Source of the DNA: Heterobilharzia americana
Taxonomy: Eukaryota; Platyhelminthes; Trematoda; Strigeidida; Schistosomatidae
Direction of reading: 5' to 3'
NCBI GenBank assembly: GCA_944470555.2
Contig: OX104132.1
Location: 12,471,755-12,535,754, forward strand
DNA: 64,000 bases
Shown here one piece after another: positions 11,400-24,300 of the stretch (positions are counted from its first letter, which is position 1; the number at the start of each line of letters is the position of its first letter). Under the pieces are notes generated by a model. That model ran no database searches. It saw only the letters and a list, made by a program, of their open reading frames with translations, and had not been told where the DNA came from. The position numbers and the translations under genes were made by a program.

Positions 11400-12225
11400 A
11401 AGGTCTGAAGTAAACGATACTCATAATGGCGCAACAACTGAAGACTACTCTCACACTCCGTTTAAACGCACGTTATGAATTACGTTTACCTATCAAGGTT
11501 ACCAGTCCTCAGTATTCAGAACAATTGGCAGGTGGATTTAGGCTTATTGCTCAGTGAGATATTACTTTGCAGATCCAAATCCTTCCTTGATATGTTCACA
11601 ATAAGGGCTGTTTTGTAGGATAAGGAGCTGTAATAACAGCCAAAATCAGTAGTCTTAGAGTAAGAAACCGCTAGTTTTGATCTGTCGTGCCAACTTCTTA
11701 GAGCTTAATTACTGTTGTTTGGTCTGCTGCTGCAGCGGACAGGCAAATATCTTCTGCTTCCCTGCTTTTGGTTCCAGTGAGATAAATGTTTTTGTGGGTT
11801 GGTGATTGTAATTTGTAGATTGAGATGGTTAGGAAGCTGCAAGTTTTCCTGAAGACTGTATGTCTTTTGTGACTCCCGTATGTATAGGTATCAGAAAAGG
11901 AATAGCAGGGTGGTGGGGAGAGGTATATGGGACTTACCCGAAGGGTTATGGTTGATAGTATTGGCCTACTTGTGAGGGAAGTCTATCAGGTGTGTCAAAA
12001 GAAATCGATGATGGGTGGTGAATAAGAAAGAAGTGGTAATGAGCTAGTAAGGTCAGTAATGCTATGGGTATGTCCATGGTAAACCACGTGAACCGATGTC
12101 ACTGTCTGAAAGAGTCTACTGAGAGGGGAAATGTAGAAAGTCACGCAGATGCTAGGGTAGAGTAACAAAGAGATAATTGGGCGAATTGTCAACGACTAAC
12201 AGCTTGGGTTGCCGATAAAATTGTC
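11400..12225. other. Intergenic, upstream of the LRRCC1-like gene
   Basis: No coding or repeat family recognised with confidence. The right part may be 3'-flanking sequence of the minus-strand CR1-like fragment that follows. Confidence 0.4.
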
Positions 12226-12229
12226 CCGC

Positions 12230-13250
12230 AACTTGTCTGTTTAACCTCCGGCTGAAGGTGCTAGCTGGTAGAACATTTCATGTCACGATTACTCCAAGAC
12301 GGAAGAAAATATATGCAACACCCTTTTTAGACCTCTTGTGTGGCATACGAGCAGGCTTCCCATGATACTGCCAGCCTCCGGCCGATAATATCACCTTGTT
12401 TCGTGATGTTTTATAGGTAATCCTATAAGCCGTTAATAAGTCACTTCTTTATCCAACTGGAAGTGAGCAGATAAAGCTGTTTCAGGTGTATCGAGTATTT
12501 TTTGTCTGCTAGCTCGACGTCTGAACTTATCACTCTTCTATGCGCCTTCTGGAGAATGTTTGAGTCTCTGCACAGCGGAGAAGAGGAACCAATATGCTGA
12601 ATAGGTCTAAACGTTCTTTGTTCATGTCTTGTAGGACAGTTCATGAGTAAGGGCCTTAAGATGACTCCTTAAAAAGTTCAACTTGAAGTTCTGTTTTTCT
12701 GCCACTCATTGATAGTTGGTCTGACTGTATAGCATATCGCAAAAGTGTAGTCGTAGCTTGCCTTTTTTGCACACTGGTGGTTAGGTGGCACAGAAGGTAT
12801 ACTCGGTCTTCATACTTTCAAGTGCCTGGAAATTCATAACCATTCGCTTCCCTAGGTTGAAAGTCAAGCAACTTTCAGCTGCCCAAAAGTCCAGATGTAG
12901 TTGGATGTTTCCGAATACCGTAGATTACCCCTGTGAACCATTGTCACCCATAGTTTACCCTCATCGACGAATTGTGATTTCACAAGCAGGTCACTTATGA
13001 ACTAAAACAGAATTGACCCGGCGATCACTCCCCGAAACACTTCTGTCTTTGAGTCCCATCGAACAGGCCAAGATCTTTGAACCTTACTTCAGGACTTTCT
13101 GCTGTCTTACTATACAAAGAGTGGTTAAGTGGGTGTCGGCTTTGGCAGCCTCAAAGCAACGTAGTTGTGTCAGTGTTCTTGAAGGCGTCCGCTGGCCTTT
13201 CGCTTCACCTAGCAGCTAAATCGTCATTAGGTTTGTCATGAACGACTGCC
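12230..13250 (-). mobile_element. CR1-like LINE, C-terminal RT fragment
   Basis: The minus strand carries the end of a CR1/jockey-type polyprotein: an ILQKAHRR segment followed by a leucine/arginine-rich block (12600-12430), then a segment FFRLGVIVT.NVLP....SRRLNRQV (12330-12235) that corresponds to the conserved F-x-x-R-V-V-x-x-W-N-x-L-P...F-K-R-R-L-D end of this clade. The expected W is a stop codon here. Several other stops show it is a pseudogene. The extent above 12600 is approximate. Confidence 0.55.
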
Positions 13251-13867
13251 TGGTTCCAAAACAACATTGGGCCGAAAGCATAGTACTATCCAAGTCGATG
13301 AAGTTTCGACTACATGTGCAACAAAAGTTTTCAACGCCTCGGATAAGAAGGGAAACAATACTATTAGCTTACGACTGCCTTGGATTGTTCGCTATTCTGT
13401 CTTAATGACTGATGCATGATCGGATAAAATCTTTCTTCAACTTCGGTACTGCCTGCGACCTCGTTGTTTTCCACTATTCAATTAGATAGTTTCTCTCTAT
13501 AACTGGTCATGTGCGGACCCTGGTTACCAACTAGGTGAAGCTTGAAGCCAAACGACCATGAGTTGACGAAATGTTATAAATAATTATGTATTTACTGGCT
13601 CTAATGATCCAATTAACCTCTCCCGGTTAACTAGCTCACCAGTTATTAGTCGGTCCTAAGCCTGGGTAAGGAGGGAAGGTTGGGCACACGGCTAGCAACC
13701 CTAACCCGCAAAATCAATCCGAACGCTAAAGGAACCTCAAAGCACGAACGAAAAACAATATTGTTCCTCGCTGGAATCGGAAAGGTGAAAGGACGCCGGT
13801 TGGTAAAAGCCTTCGGGAAGCCTATTGGCCAATATGTCTTCTCTCGATAAAACCAAAAGTAAACGTG

Positions 13868-14620
13868 GGGACATGGAATGCCCCCACCATGTTTGAACCT
13901 GTCAAGAGTGCCCAGATTGCCAAAGAGATGAGGTGTAGCATAGAAGTGCTAGGAATCTGCAACAGCAAATGGAATTGAAGTGAACTCTTCAAACTGTCAA
14001 CTGGAGAGTCAATAATTTACTCCGATATTGTCACCCAGACGACAACCACTAGCACACTGAGTTATGGAGTGGCTATCATGATGTCCCGGAGGGCATCAAG
14101 GGCACTCATACAGTGGGAACCGATCTCCTCCAAAATTATGACAGCAAGGTTCAACTCAAAAGGAAGGAAAGTCACAATCATACAATGCTACGCACCTAAA
14201 AATAATGCGGATCAAGATAAGGGGGAATTCTACAGACAACTGCAATCGGCACCGGATAAGACCTCAGTCGGCGATACCAAAATTCTAACGGGCGACATGA
14301 ATGCCAAACCGGGAGCGGACAACATACGAAGAGAACTAACCACGGGTCGAGAAGCGCTCGGTGAAGTGATGAACGAGGATGGAGAATTGTTTGCAGAATT
14401 CTGTGCATTCACCGATTTGGTGATTGGAGGGAGGCACTGTGTTCAAGCACAAGGATGTCCACAAAGCAACATGGATTTCACCAGACACCAGGACACACTA
14501 AAAATCAGATCGACTTCATCTCAATCTCAAGAAAATGGAGACGCAGCCTACTTGACACAAGGTCAAAAAGAGGAGCACATGTGGGTTCAGACCACTCACT
14601 ATCTAGTGCAAGGAACCTTC
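13868..14620 (+). pseudogene. LINE apurinic/apyrimidinic endonuclease domain, broken
   Basis: The frame starts with VNVGTWN.PTM (the conserved TWN motif) near 13868, hits an in-frame stop near 13977, and continues as an open frame from 14069 with GVAIMMS, RKVTIIQCYAPKNN (the Q-C-Y-A-P block) and GDMNAKPG (the G-D-x-N-A block). Near 14455-14480 the homologous reading moves to another frame, where QIDFISISRKWRRSLLDTR and the terminal VGSDHSL (S-D-H motif) are found. Known role of the family: nicking target DNA to prime reverse transcription. The frame shift and stop make this copy non-functional. Confidence 0.8.
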
Positions 14621-14945
14621 CAAATCAAGTTGAAAACCTTCAAAGAAGTCGGTGATAGACCACAGTTCAAGTTTAACACTCGGAAACTGAAGGACGAAGC
14701 TACAAAGGAAATCTTCACAGCAGCCATCAAGACAAAATGGGAGATATCGAGCAACATCCCTGAAGAAACCTGTGTGGAAGAACACTGGAAGTCTTTGAAA
14801 GATGTGGAAAGAAACCTGCATAACCGTATTAGGAAGGAAGAAGAAAGAAAATAAGGAATGAAATGGATCTCGACGGACACATTGGAACTGATAGAGCAGA
14901 TCGACTTCATCGCAGTGTGAAGAATATGGAGACGCAGCCTATGTA

Positions 14946-15684
14946 GCTGCTTGAATCGAATAATCTTGGCCTGAACCTATGAAATAACTAGGCGGTGCCA
15001 ACTGACGTGGATCTGACTAGTTCCTGCGTTCTACTGTTTAGCTTCCGAACTTCCGCGAGTGACGCACGGTCAAAGGTTGGATCAAAATATCAAAACACGG
15101 CTTGTAGTAATTCAGTAGCGGATTCGTAACGAAACTTGTGGTACTATCAAAGCAACATTAATTTATATCAAAATTACAAAAATACCTCAACAGTGCCGGT
15201 GGGTAACTATACAGTCCAAAACGTTCTTGGGTGCGAATAAGTACTATGCTGTAAAAACTGGTTAAACAAATACAACTGTTAAATACCTGACGGTCAATAA
15301 GAATATTCCGGACTCTGCCTACCAGAATCAAATCAACAAATAAACTTTTCCAGTAGATAGTCAAAAGACAAACAGTCAAAGCGCAGCACATCGCAAGTTG
15401 AACCAAAACAAACTGTCGGGCGCAGTAAAACCACATCACCTTGTCAACAGTCCAGCGTCACATAGTAGGAAAGTGAAACATTCATGATCATTCTCAATCA
15501 CACAAGGACGAATACAGAGTAAAAAGTCAAAGAAGACGATCAAACAACCAAATAACATTACACGGGCTAGGGTCAGAGGTACACTATCCATAACGAGGGT
15601 AAAAACATTAAAATAAATGTCAGTACAATCAAGTAGGCTGATCAAGAGGGATTTTCAGATCAATTCTCCGTTACATCCTGCTTG
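14946..15684. mobile_element. Insertion interrupting the LINE, with candidate 8-bp target duplication
   Basis: The LINE segment seen intact at 14505-14600 (GATCGACTTCAT ... GGAGACGCAGCCTA ... CAAGGTCAA ... GCAGATGTGGGTT) appears a second time split in two: its left half at 14897-14943 and its right half at 15679-15719. Between them lies unrelated sequence of about 0.73 kb. The octamer CTGCTTGA occurs at both borders (14946-14953 and 15677-15684). No inverted termini or transposase were seen. A hAT-type non-autonomous element would give 8-bp duplications, but the class is unproven. Confidence 0.45.
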
Positions 15685-15774
15685 ACGCAAGGTCAAGAAG
15701 GAGAGCAGATGTGGGTTTAGGCCAATAAAAGATGAAGGAAATCTAACTACCAACGAAGAGAAACAAAGGAAACG

Positions 15775-17400
15775 ATGGGCCGACCACTTCAAAAAGCTCT
15801 TGAATCGACCACCACCTGCACTTCGTCAAGAAATACCACCAGCACCCCAGCCACAGAACCACAAGTGAACACAAGCCCTCCGACGAAAGTCGAAGTCCTG
15901 AACGCCATAAGGCTACTGAAATGCGGGAAAGCAGCAGGACCAGATGGATCCCACCAGAAGCACTGCGGGCAGACCAAGAGACAACAGCGGACATGCTCAC
16001 ACTACACCACTGTTGCAGAAGGTCTGGAAGGAAGGAAAGGTACCTGCAGATTGGAAGAAGGGATACCTTGTCAAACTCCCGATGAAGGGAGACCTAAGTC
16101 TTTGCAGGAACTGGCGTGGAATCACGCTCCTCTCCACCCAAAGTAAGCAAAATATTAAGCCGCATCATCCTGGAGAGAATGAAGGATGCGCTAGATTCAA
16201 AACTACAACCAGAACAGGCTGACTGGATTCAGGAAGTACAAATCATGTGCGGACCAAATCGCAACGCTACGCTACGCATCATCATAGAATGACAGTCAAC
16301 TCGACCCTCTGCCTCATTTCATCGACTTTGGAAACGCCTCCGACAGCGTCGACCGACAAGTAATTTGGAAACTGCTTCAACACTAAGGAATATTACAACC
16401 TCTATCAACCTCATTCAACAATTATATGAAGACGCCACATGACAAGTAATTCACAGTGGGAAGCTCAGTGATGCCTTTGAAGTGAAGACAGGAGCAAGAC
16501 AAGGCTGTCTACTATCACCATCAATGATCTTCCTAATTGTGGTGAACTGGATCATGCAAAAAGCAGTGAGGAGAGAGAAGAGGGGGATGCAGTGGACCGC
16601 GGAAAAGAACCTAGAAGATTTAAATTTCGCCAATGACTTGTGTCTCATGTCACACAAACTTGAAGATCTACAGGTAAAAACTAACAAGCTGACAGAAGAG
16701 GCAGGACAGTGAAGACGGGACTTCAAGTGAACGTAGAGAAGACAGAGGTGATGAAGATACCCAACCAACAACAACAAGCATCAATCGCTGTTAACAGGAG
16801 AAACCTAGATGTGATAGCTTCATTCACTGATCTAAGCAACATCGCTTCAACTACCACAGGTGGTGGCACAGACGAGGATGTCAAAACCAGGATCGGAAAG
16901 ACAGCAAGACGAGCTTTCATTCGCCTGATCTTCTGCACTCGGTATGAAGCGTGAACGAGATCCGAATTTTCAACACCAATGTCAAATAAGTGCTTCTGTG
17001 TGATGATTCAGAGACTTGGCACGTTACGAAAAGCATTTCCAACAAGCTACAGACATTCATCAACAGCGGCCTGCGCTCGATACCGAAGATCAGATAGACA
17101 GAAAGAGCCAGCAACAAAGAACTCCGGCTGACTGTCAACGAACCAACCAAGAACCAATCACTCAATGAATATGCAGAAGTAGAAAGTGGAGATGGATTGG
17201 GCATACACTGAGAAGGCCGAGTGGGGACATCAGACGTCAGACCAGGATATCGAGTGGAACTCAGATGGGAAGCGACGAGTTGAGCGTCCAAAGTTGACAT
17301 GGCGGAGATCGTACGAGGAAGGAATGAGAGCTTCTGGGCAGTCGTGAAGCCATGTTTTAAAGTTTCCAGAGAACATGGTGCACTGGAGACGTGCTGCTGA
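15775..17400 (+). pseudogene. LINE reverse transcriptase domain, broken
   Basis: RT blocks are recognisable in order: LLKCGKAAGPDG (near 15915-15950), WKKGYLVKLPMKGDLS.C.NWRGITLLST (16045-16135), the FIDF.NA.DSVDRQVIWKLL region (16320-16375, with stops), KTGARQGCLLSPS (16482-16520), FANDLCLM (16627-16650) and the thumb/C-terminal region up to [16 protein letters not shown] (17170-17220). The catalytic FADD box is FAND, losing one of the two aspartates. Multiple frameshifts separate these blocks. Known role: target-primed reverse transcription. Confidence 0.8.
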
Positions 17401-17449
17401 AGCCCTATGTTCTATTAGGAACCCAAGGAACAAACAATAATAATAATAG

Positions 17450-18145
17450 TGATCAAATTGCTCAGCAAAACGCTTCACGAAACCATTCCGCTGTTGTTCT
17501 TCTCCCTAATATCTGTTGGATGTGGGAGTTAGATCGTTGTTTCCCAACTACTTGTGCCACGGCAAAAGTCAAGATTTCAAATTTAGCCTTTTTCCAACTC
17601 GATTTTAAAGGACGGACTCAACTACCTCCAAAACCTGGACACTTTATGACTAGCTTCGTTCGAGAGTTTTCTGAACAGTGTTACTATGTTGTACAGCTCG
17701 ACTTTAGGGGCCACCCTGGCTACTGACGAAACAACCAGTTACATTCCTTTACTTATGGAGAAGCACTTCTGCAGAAGAAATGCTGAAGACTGAGTAGTCA
17801 CTACGTCAGGTGCTAGGGTGGTCTTTAGAGTCGCCGTTGTACCTTATCCATTCTACACTTATTTTAACTGACAATCAGTCACTCCAGTATTGCAAATCTG
17901 CTTGACCTGGTAAGTTGTACTTAAACCTAAAAGACGAAGTGATCACATGCCTGAGAAAATGTAGACGGGTGATGATGACAAGGGACAACAATGCTTTTTT
18001 GCCTCCTTATGACGACAATGGAAGCGATCACGCAGCGCGTAACCATGGCATTCATTAAAGGGCACGCTTCAGGCTTCTCGTGCACGAGTTCCAAAGATTT
18101 GATGCTAACCCCCTGAAATCTCTTGGCTTCGTGATTGAAACAAAG
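17450..18145. other. Intergenic, nothing recognised
   Basis: No feature can be supported after the LINE tail. An open frame runs from the tail to about 17726 (plus) but shows no motif. Confidence 0.45.
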
Positions 18146-18149
18146 GTAG

Positions 18150-18230
18150 TTTTATCAGAGACAGATAGTGGCTAGGTGTGGAATCCGGGACACGCGTTTC
18201 GTCCCATCTGGATACAAGCAATAACAATAG
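18150..18230 (-). repeat. Smα-like hammerhead, 3' half only
   Basis: The minus strand reads GGGAC-GAAAC-GCGT-GTC-CCGGATTCCAC, then CTAGCCACTATC. This is the second half of a schistosome Smα-type hammerhead: stem II 3' side, the GAAA core, stem III and the GTC cleavage triplet. The CUGANGA core and stem II 5' side are missing; TATCCAGAT joins directly to GGGACG. It is therefore a deletion derivative and not expected to cleave. Confidence 0.6.
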
Positions 18231-20659
18231 GTGTAATTTAAGGCGATGACCAATTAACTACCACAGTAAACTGTTTTCAAAGAGACAGTGTACGGTAGAG
18301 ACTGCTGCGATTATACGGTGCCACAGAATGTTGCCATCAGAGGAAGTTCGGGAGAGTGTGTAAGAGATGCTGTGAGTTTTGGCACACGTATGAGGGTCAA
18401 ACGCAATAGGTGACAGGACAAAGATACTTGTACAGGCCACTCAAGATTCAACAGCACTGTCTCAAAGCGTGCACATTCGCTCGCATCCTTGGATCACTTC
18501 AAGGGATTATCTACTTTGAGTTTTGCTGCTCTGGCGGCAAGGCGTCTGCCTATTTTGTCAGAAAGTAGAAGGACGGCACCAAAATGGAGGATGACACAGA
18601 TTTGAGCTTGGGTGACTTTCTGAAGCTTGTTGAGGATAGTGTAAACCAATCAACCAGTTGGCATGCTGGCGTCATGTGCCCTTCAGCAAGAAAATAAACT
18701 AGCAAAGGAACGTTATATACAACAGAGAACGAACTGCTACGAAGATAACAGGTGTTTGTTGTGTCGCCACTCATCCCCGATAAATAAGTGTACAAACTTT
18801 AGGAAGATTGTTTGTGCCGGCCGAAGAACAGAAGTCGTGAGTGTCAGACGGGTACTGTCGGCGATATCATTCCATCTATTTTAAAATATGCCTTAGTGAT
18901 GACTCCCTAGGCAACATCATCGCATGGTTCAGCTCAAGAGCCATCGACCGACTCTTCACCTGCCTCTCTTTGGGGCATATTTCGCAAGTGGTTGCACGCT
19001 GGGCGTAATTAACCACTGCGTATCATCTTATTTTTTGTGCTGAAAACTGACTGTTTCTTCGGTGTGTCATGGTCAGGTGACTTAGTTGTATTTGTACAGA
19101 TGCTTCACGCTCCCTAAAAAATATTTGCAGAAATGGGGCTCATGAAAATGTAGGGTTTTAAACACTTGAAGGTTTTCATAGCACTAAACATGGTCTAAAC
19201 GAAGAATATTCCCTTCGAAAAATTCTGATCAGGTCTCACAACTACGTATTGCAGTGAAGCAGTTCAAAAACGGGTCAATTTTGAGGCAAGTTGATTTCCA
19301 AAGTGGAATTAGAGTTGGAGACTGTCGGGAAGCCGACTTATTTTTTTAGGTTTTTATATTTTTTAAGGTTACATATGTGCGGGCGAAGAATGCAATGGCA
19401 ATCAGAAAGATAATAAATGGGGGATCTAAGAGTGGATTTCGGTCTACTGGAAGCCGGAGTAGGTATAAAATTTGAACGTATTCTTTGTAAATGCAACGTC
19501 CAGGTGTGGTCAGTCTTGCTGAGTTTGCCTCAGCTATGTTGAGCAGGTGTTAGAGAGTAACACACCTGGTACCGTTTTTGGCACACGCTATGAAACAACA
19601 AAACCTTTATTGGCCTCCGTGATGTCCTGCGTAAACTAGGTGCACTAGGAAAGAATGTCACACTACTTTCACCTCACTTTTTTAAACCGAGTCAGTGAAC
19701 GTTCTGGTATACAAAAACGCGTCGCCTAATGGAACGCTCTGTGTTGCCTTCTCCCCAAGATGGAAGTCTGAAATTGGACGGGGCATCTCTTAGTCTCGGA
19801 ATGAATATTGGCCAGCTGCTGAGTGATATACAGAAATGACCTGAATGAAAACTTGTGCTGATTGCCCAGGCTAGGCTTTGTGAATGGATGCCCCTTCAAG
19901 CGTCTTTTTTGTATTTTTGTCAAGGCAACAAGAGCTTCTTGTCCGCTACCATCAGTTCTCGTTCAGTATTACCGTTGGAGGTGCTGGTTTTGATGAACAG
20001 TTCAGGGTGTCCGTTTTCACCCGAAATATTTCACATGCACAGTAGTTCCTTTTCCACTCGGTCCCCGGGACAAATTACTCTCACTCTAAATACTGGCAGC
20101 TTTATTATGTTGCGTTTGTACTTTGACGGCACGAGTCTGAGAAGTATATGCAACAGATCTTAAACGTCGGGTTTATGTATATACTTCTCACGGTGGGACC
20201 ATCTTTCCTTATCTTCAGCATATCAAGAAAGTTTACCTAATCACTGAATTCATTTTTGTGAATAAAAGAGGGTAATGAATGAGTGCTGTTTGAGTAATTT
20301 AGAAGAAACATAGGCACTTATCAAAGACCTGAAATATAACACCTATTCATCAGCAGTACAACCCCGCATGGGCAATTTTGTCCTCCAGAGGACCATTTTC
20401 CAGTTTTGCCGGAAATACGTACGCAAATATGGGGCCTGGCAGAGATCTCGTAGCTGCTCCGTCAACTTGCCTATAAGAATTGCTATAGAGGATGAAATGG
20501 AGGTTCATAGTGAATTCCGCCGACGGTTCCATCAGATTCATAACAGGAATGTCAGTTTCTAATTTGTTGTCTAATGACAATTCGCAAATGTAATCCAAGC
20601 TTTTATTCTGGGTAACGTTCGCGTAGAAAGATGAGATACCACGGATCAGGCCAATTTGG

Positions 20660-21300
20660 GCTGGAAATTAGGAATTGCTCATCCGTTGCTTGAGCCATAA
20701 AATATCCTTGAGGATACAGAGGGTGGTATAACCGTGACATCAAATCTGATGCATTCCTTATGAAGTTCTGATAGTATGGTATGCGCTGACAATTACCGAC
20801 AACTAGGATGCCTACAGACAAAGAATTGACAATCCCAGAGGGGAAAGTGAATAGCAAGAACAGGCAACAGATCAGGCTCAAAACAGAAGCACAAAAGTGT
20901 TGCATGGAAGTACACCGGACGTGATGCATACAGGTCAGCTTAATGCTGTGGCCATAAAAATTGCATGATGCGGTATCCCAAACCAACTATTAGGAGATCA
21001 CCTGATGGAGAAGAAGATGAAGTTACATATGAATGCATTTGAAAGGAAGCTGAAAAAGGTTATATCACGATGGGATGGAGGGAAGGGAGGATAAGGAAGT
21101 AGGTATCGTCTATATGCAGAAAAATAGTGTTCAAGAAAAACAGAGCTATAACCACTCAAATAAAGACTCGTATTTCTCGCTGTAGACGCGAATGCGCCAT
21201 ACATAGTTATGGGGAAAAGAAATAATCGTGGCGCTTTCTGCTGGATGTTATCATATCAGGGCCACGGTGGTTCATAACGGGAAGGGATATTAGACAGGGT
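20660..21300 (-). repeat. Diverged interspersed repeat, copy 1
   Basis: This aligns by eye with 29640-30500 in the same orientation. Shared landmarks are a pyrimidine-rich TTTGTGCTTCTGTTTT-like stretch, ...TTCA.TTTCC.., ...CAGCGCATA.CA...., and flanking purine-rich GAAAAAG..GGGAAGG..GG segments at 21040-21100. No protein is recognisable. The boundaries are approximate. Confidence 0.45.
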
Positions 21301-24300
21301 GAATGTGTCTTCTCAATGTATTCCATCTTATTATCGGCTATTTTATCATCATTTTCGTCTTACGTTACAAGGAGTTGCTTTGTAAAGGGCTGGGAGGGTT
21401 GAATTATGTGACGCATTTTGGGGTCAGATTAAGCATAAGTGACCTGGCAAGTACGCCCAAGACCAAGGACATGCAACACCAATCTCAAGACTGAATCGGT
21501 AGGATTACGCACTCCAGACAATTGCTACTAAGCAGAGCTGTAACAGATTTTTACCAACTGGGGCAAAAGTTTCTCCAGTTAGACCCTAGTGCTTTCCCTG
21601 TTCAGAACAAGGGAGGACCGCGAAAGATTGTTGGCAGGGTGGATTTACTGATGAAACCTCTACCAAATAAAAATGTCTATCGCTTAGGAATGATGGGGGG
21701 AATTTTGTTTCATGAAGATCACTCACGTGTCACGATGACAGATTTCCCATCGAAGTGTACTTCGGACTGGAGTCAGCTAGAATGAAGGACTAAGATGATG
21801 GATCTTGCATTGTCTAGACAGTAACTTCCCCAAAGAAACATGATTGACCTAAAAATTTATCGGCACCTGTTGAGATGATGTGTGCTTGTATATTCGGGAC
21901 TAAGTATGATTTTTACGACCACTATTATTGTTGTTAACTATTATCATTACTTCGACTTAGGTGTCTAGCTGGCTAAGCATAAAAGGACCAGGATCTGTGT
22001 CATCCATGAACATTCATAACTCATGTGGTACTTGGTCACGCGAAGACGCTCCTTTCGATTTGGAGTCCCTGATAAGCGAAAATACCACAAGTTTTGAGAC
22101 CTTACGTTTAACTATATACCTTGATTCAGAAGTGGTAATAACACCTGATCGTTAGATGCCTGACAGCAGAACTAGCTAAGTCGATTTGTCATTATCAAGC
22201 TTTACGTATAAGGAATCGTAGCTTTTAGCCGTTATGATGTTACGTTGGCGCCCAAAGCCTTCAAAGCACAGCACCAGGGTAAAGAAGATCCGTGCGCTAC
22301 CGAAACATTAGTTGGCTGGAGGTAAGACAGTAAGTCCCCAGAGCCATTGTGGATTATGAAACACTCCGAGATTTTGAGCAGAGCTAGAGGCCAATGCAAG
22401 AGATGTGGTGAGTCAAGGAGCTGAAAGTAGAAAAGGGATTTCAAATCTTGCGAATTTCCGTAAGTGTGAAGACGGTGGTGTTGTCGCAGGTCTGTTATGG
22501 GAAACTGTTGCTGAACTGCTATGTTGCAATGAAGAACTGTCAGTTGCTTCAACTGCCTCGAATTAAATTTTGGTTGTATCTTGATTTCCTATTGATTATA
22601 GGAAAGTAACTTAGTTCAGATTTTCGGACTCATTAAATTACGCAATTAACAACTATTTCACGCTGATTTTACTGACAGTTTCTGTCTTTCGAACGGCATG
22701 TAGCATGTATTATGGAATTTTCAACAGGTGATGCCTTAAAAAATACTCCCCCCGTACAGTACTTATAAAAGAAGTTATTTCCGCCTCTGAATGGCCCCAG
22801 TGACGACGGAATTAGAGGCACTAATACGAAAAGGATGGCAGGCGGTACACCAATGTCTAGTCCAGATTGTGGACAAATACATAACCGTGCTGGTGGTAGT
22901 TCAACTACCCAGCACAAAAATTGTCCTTTTAGGTGCCTGTAGGCCCACTTTCGCCAAACTGAACGTTTTTCATCTGTTTGATTCTTAGCCTGAGAAAGGA
23001 GATTTTGGAAGCACTTGAATAGCTTTGTTTGTGTCGTGGCCATAAGCCATTTTTCATGGAGTTTTTTTCAGATGGCCTCAAATTTGTTGATATCATCGTG
23101 ACTCGTGATCGACTTTCTGAAATGAGAAAGATTAATTCTAATCTTTGAATATGCATACGCTGTCACACGGATATATGCTTGTCAACTTCTTGAAGGATCT
23201 CAAGAAAACTTTGGACAGTGGTAGAAGCTAATACGTACCGTTGACCGACGGATCAGTGTAATAACGTCTGTCTGCTGCCTGCGGTTGTACTGTGCTGCTG
23301 CGAGTTCTTTGACCCCAGGTGTCGGCCGCTACGAAATACCTACGCTGAAAACGGTTCATAAACGAAGTAATGGACACCAAGAAATCCTAAGATTATATGA
23401 CGTCATGTAACGCAAACGACACAAGAGCGTATGGTCAATATCCCTCAGCCTTTCTTGGCAAGTCATATTCGGTGGCCTTGTTAAATACTTCACTTATGTG
23501 TATCTCTTGTCTGTAAGTTGAAAAACACTGTCACTCCATCGGCGACCTTTTGTTCAAAAAATGATCCTTTGTGGCCCAGCATTTTAATTTTACGTAATAA
23601 CAGAAGACTTCAGGTGCAGCTTCTAGTGGGTACTTTTTAGTTTTCAGGAAGAAGCCCATAAAAGCGTAGTCACTTTTCCCCGGAGGAGGCTGCACATTTA
23701 TGTCGTCTGCCAGGGGATAGTTGCTTACTGGGTCACGGTCAAATGGTGGTCCCCCATCATTTCTCGTCATCTTGCACCCTCTCCACCTTTTTCTACCGAC
23801 GTTCCAGTCAGAACAGCACCTTAAAGGTTTTGAGCGAAAGGTCCCCTACCTCACCTTCCTTTCCATTCTAACTTGAGCACCAGTATGCTGGGACGACCAT
23901 CCCTTACATGTCCATGGGCTGCTGATATAACAGCCGAAATCTCTGCAGGTAACCAAATCTTATGATGGAATTTGTTAGTTGTAGACGTTCCTATAGTCTC
24001 CAGTAGGTAACCCATGTTGCTGATGGTGAAGTGGCCCCCCATATAGTCTCTCACTGCCGTTACTCGCCATCACTATTCCAACACTTCGTGATGCTTCTGA
24101 AATCGAGTAATTTGCATCGAATACGTTGATGTATCACCTACCAGCTGTACTTCTTGTGGTATTTCATGGCCCCCACATCAATTGCAAACCTTCAAGTTGG
24201 AGGAAGAATTTAAGTTGGATGCTTAGATTCAGCTCACTAACCCAGTAGACCTTAGTCTCACAGTTGGCTTGGTGTCCATCTCTAGTGCAGATAACTGTTG

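Larger units (their letters stand above)
13655..17447 (+). mobile_element. RTE-like non-LTR retrotransposon, most complete copy
   Basis: This is the longest copy of the main LINE family. It has a GC-rich 5' leader (about 13655-13860), an apurinic endonuclease region, an inserted foreign segment (about 14946-15684), a reverse transcriptase, and the family 3' terminus with a short AATAATAATAAT tail at 17435-17447. It is inactive: stops, frameshifts and an internal insertion interrupt it. The order endonuclease then RT in one ORF with a short trinucleotide-like tail fits the RTE clade (SR2/Perere-type elements of schistosomes), but the clade call is by eye. Confidence 0.8.

Noticed and set aside
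15158..15645. Two adjacent minus-strand open frames of 69-93 codons
   Set aside because: They lie inside the foreign insertion in the LINE, have hydrophobic but featureless products, and no splice or motif support.
22669..23156. Overlapping minus-strand frames of 124 and 75 codons
   Set aside because: No recognisable domain. They lie in the block of ancient repeats where such frames are frequent by chance.
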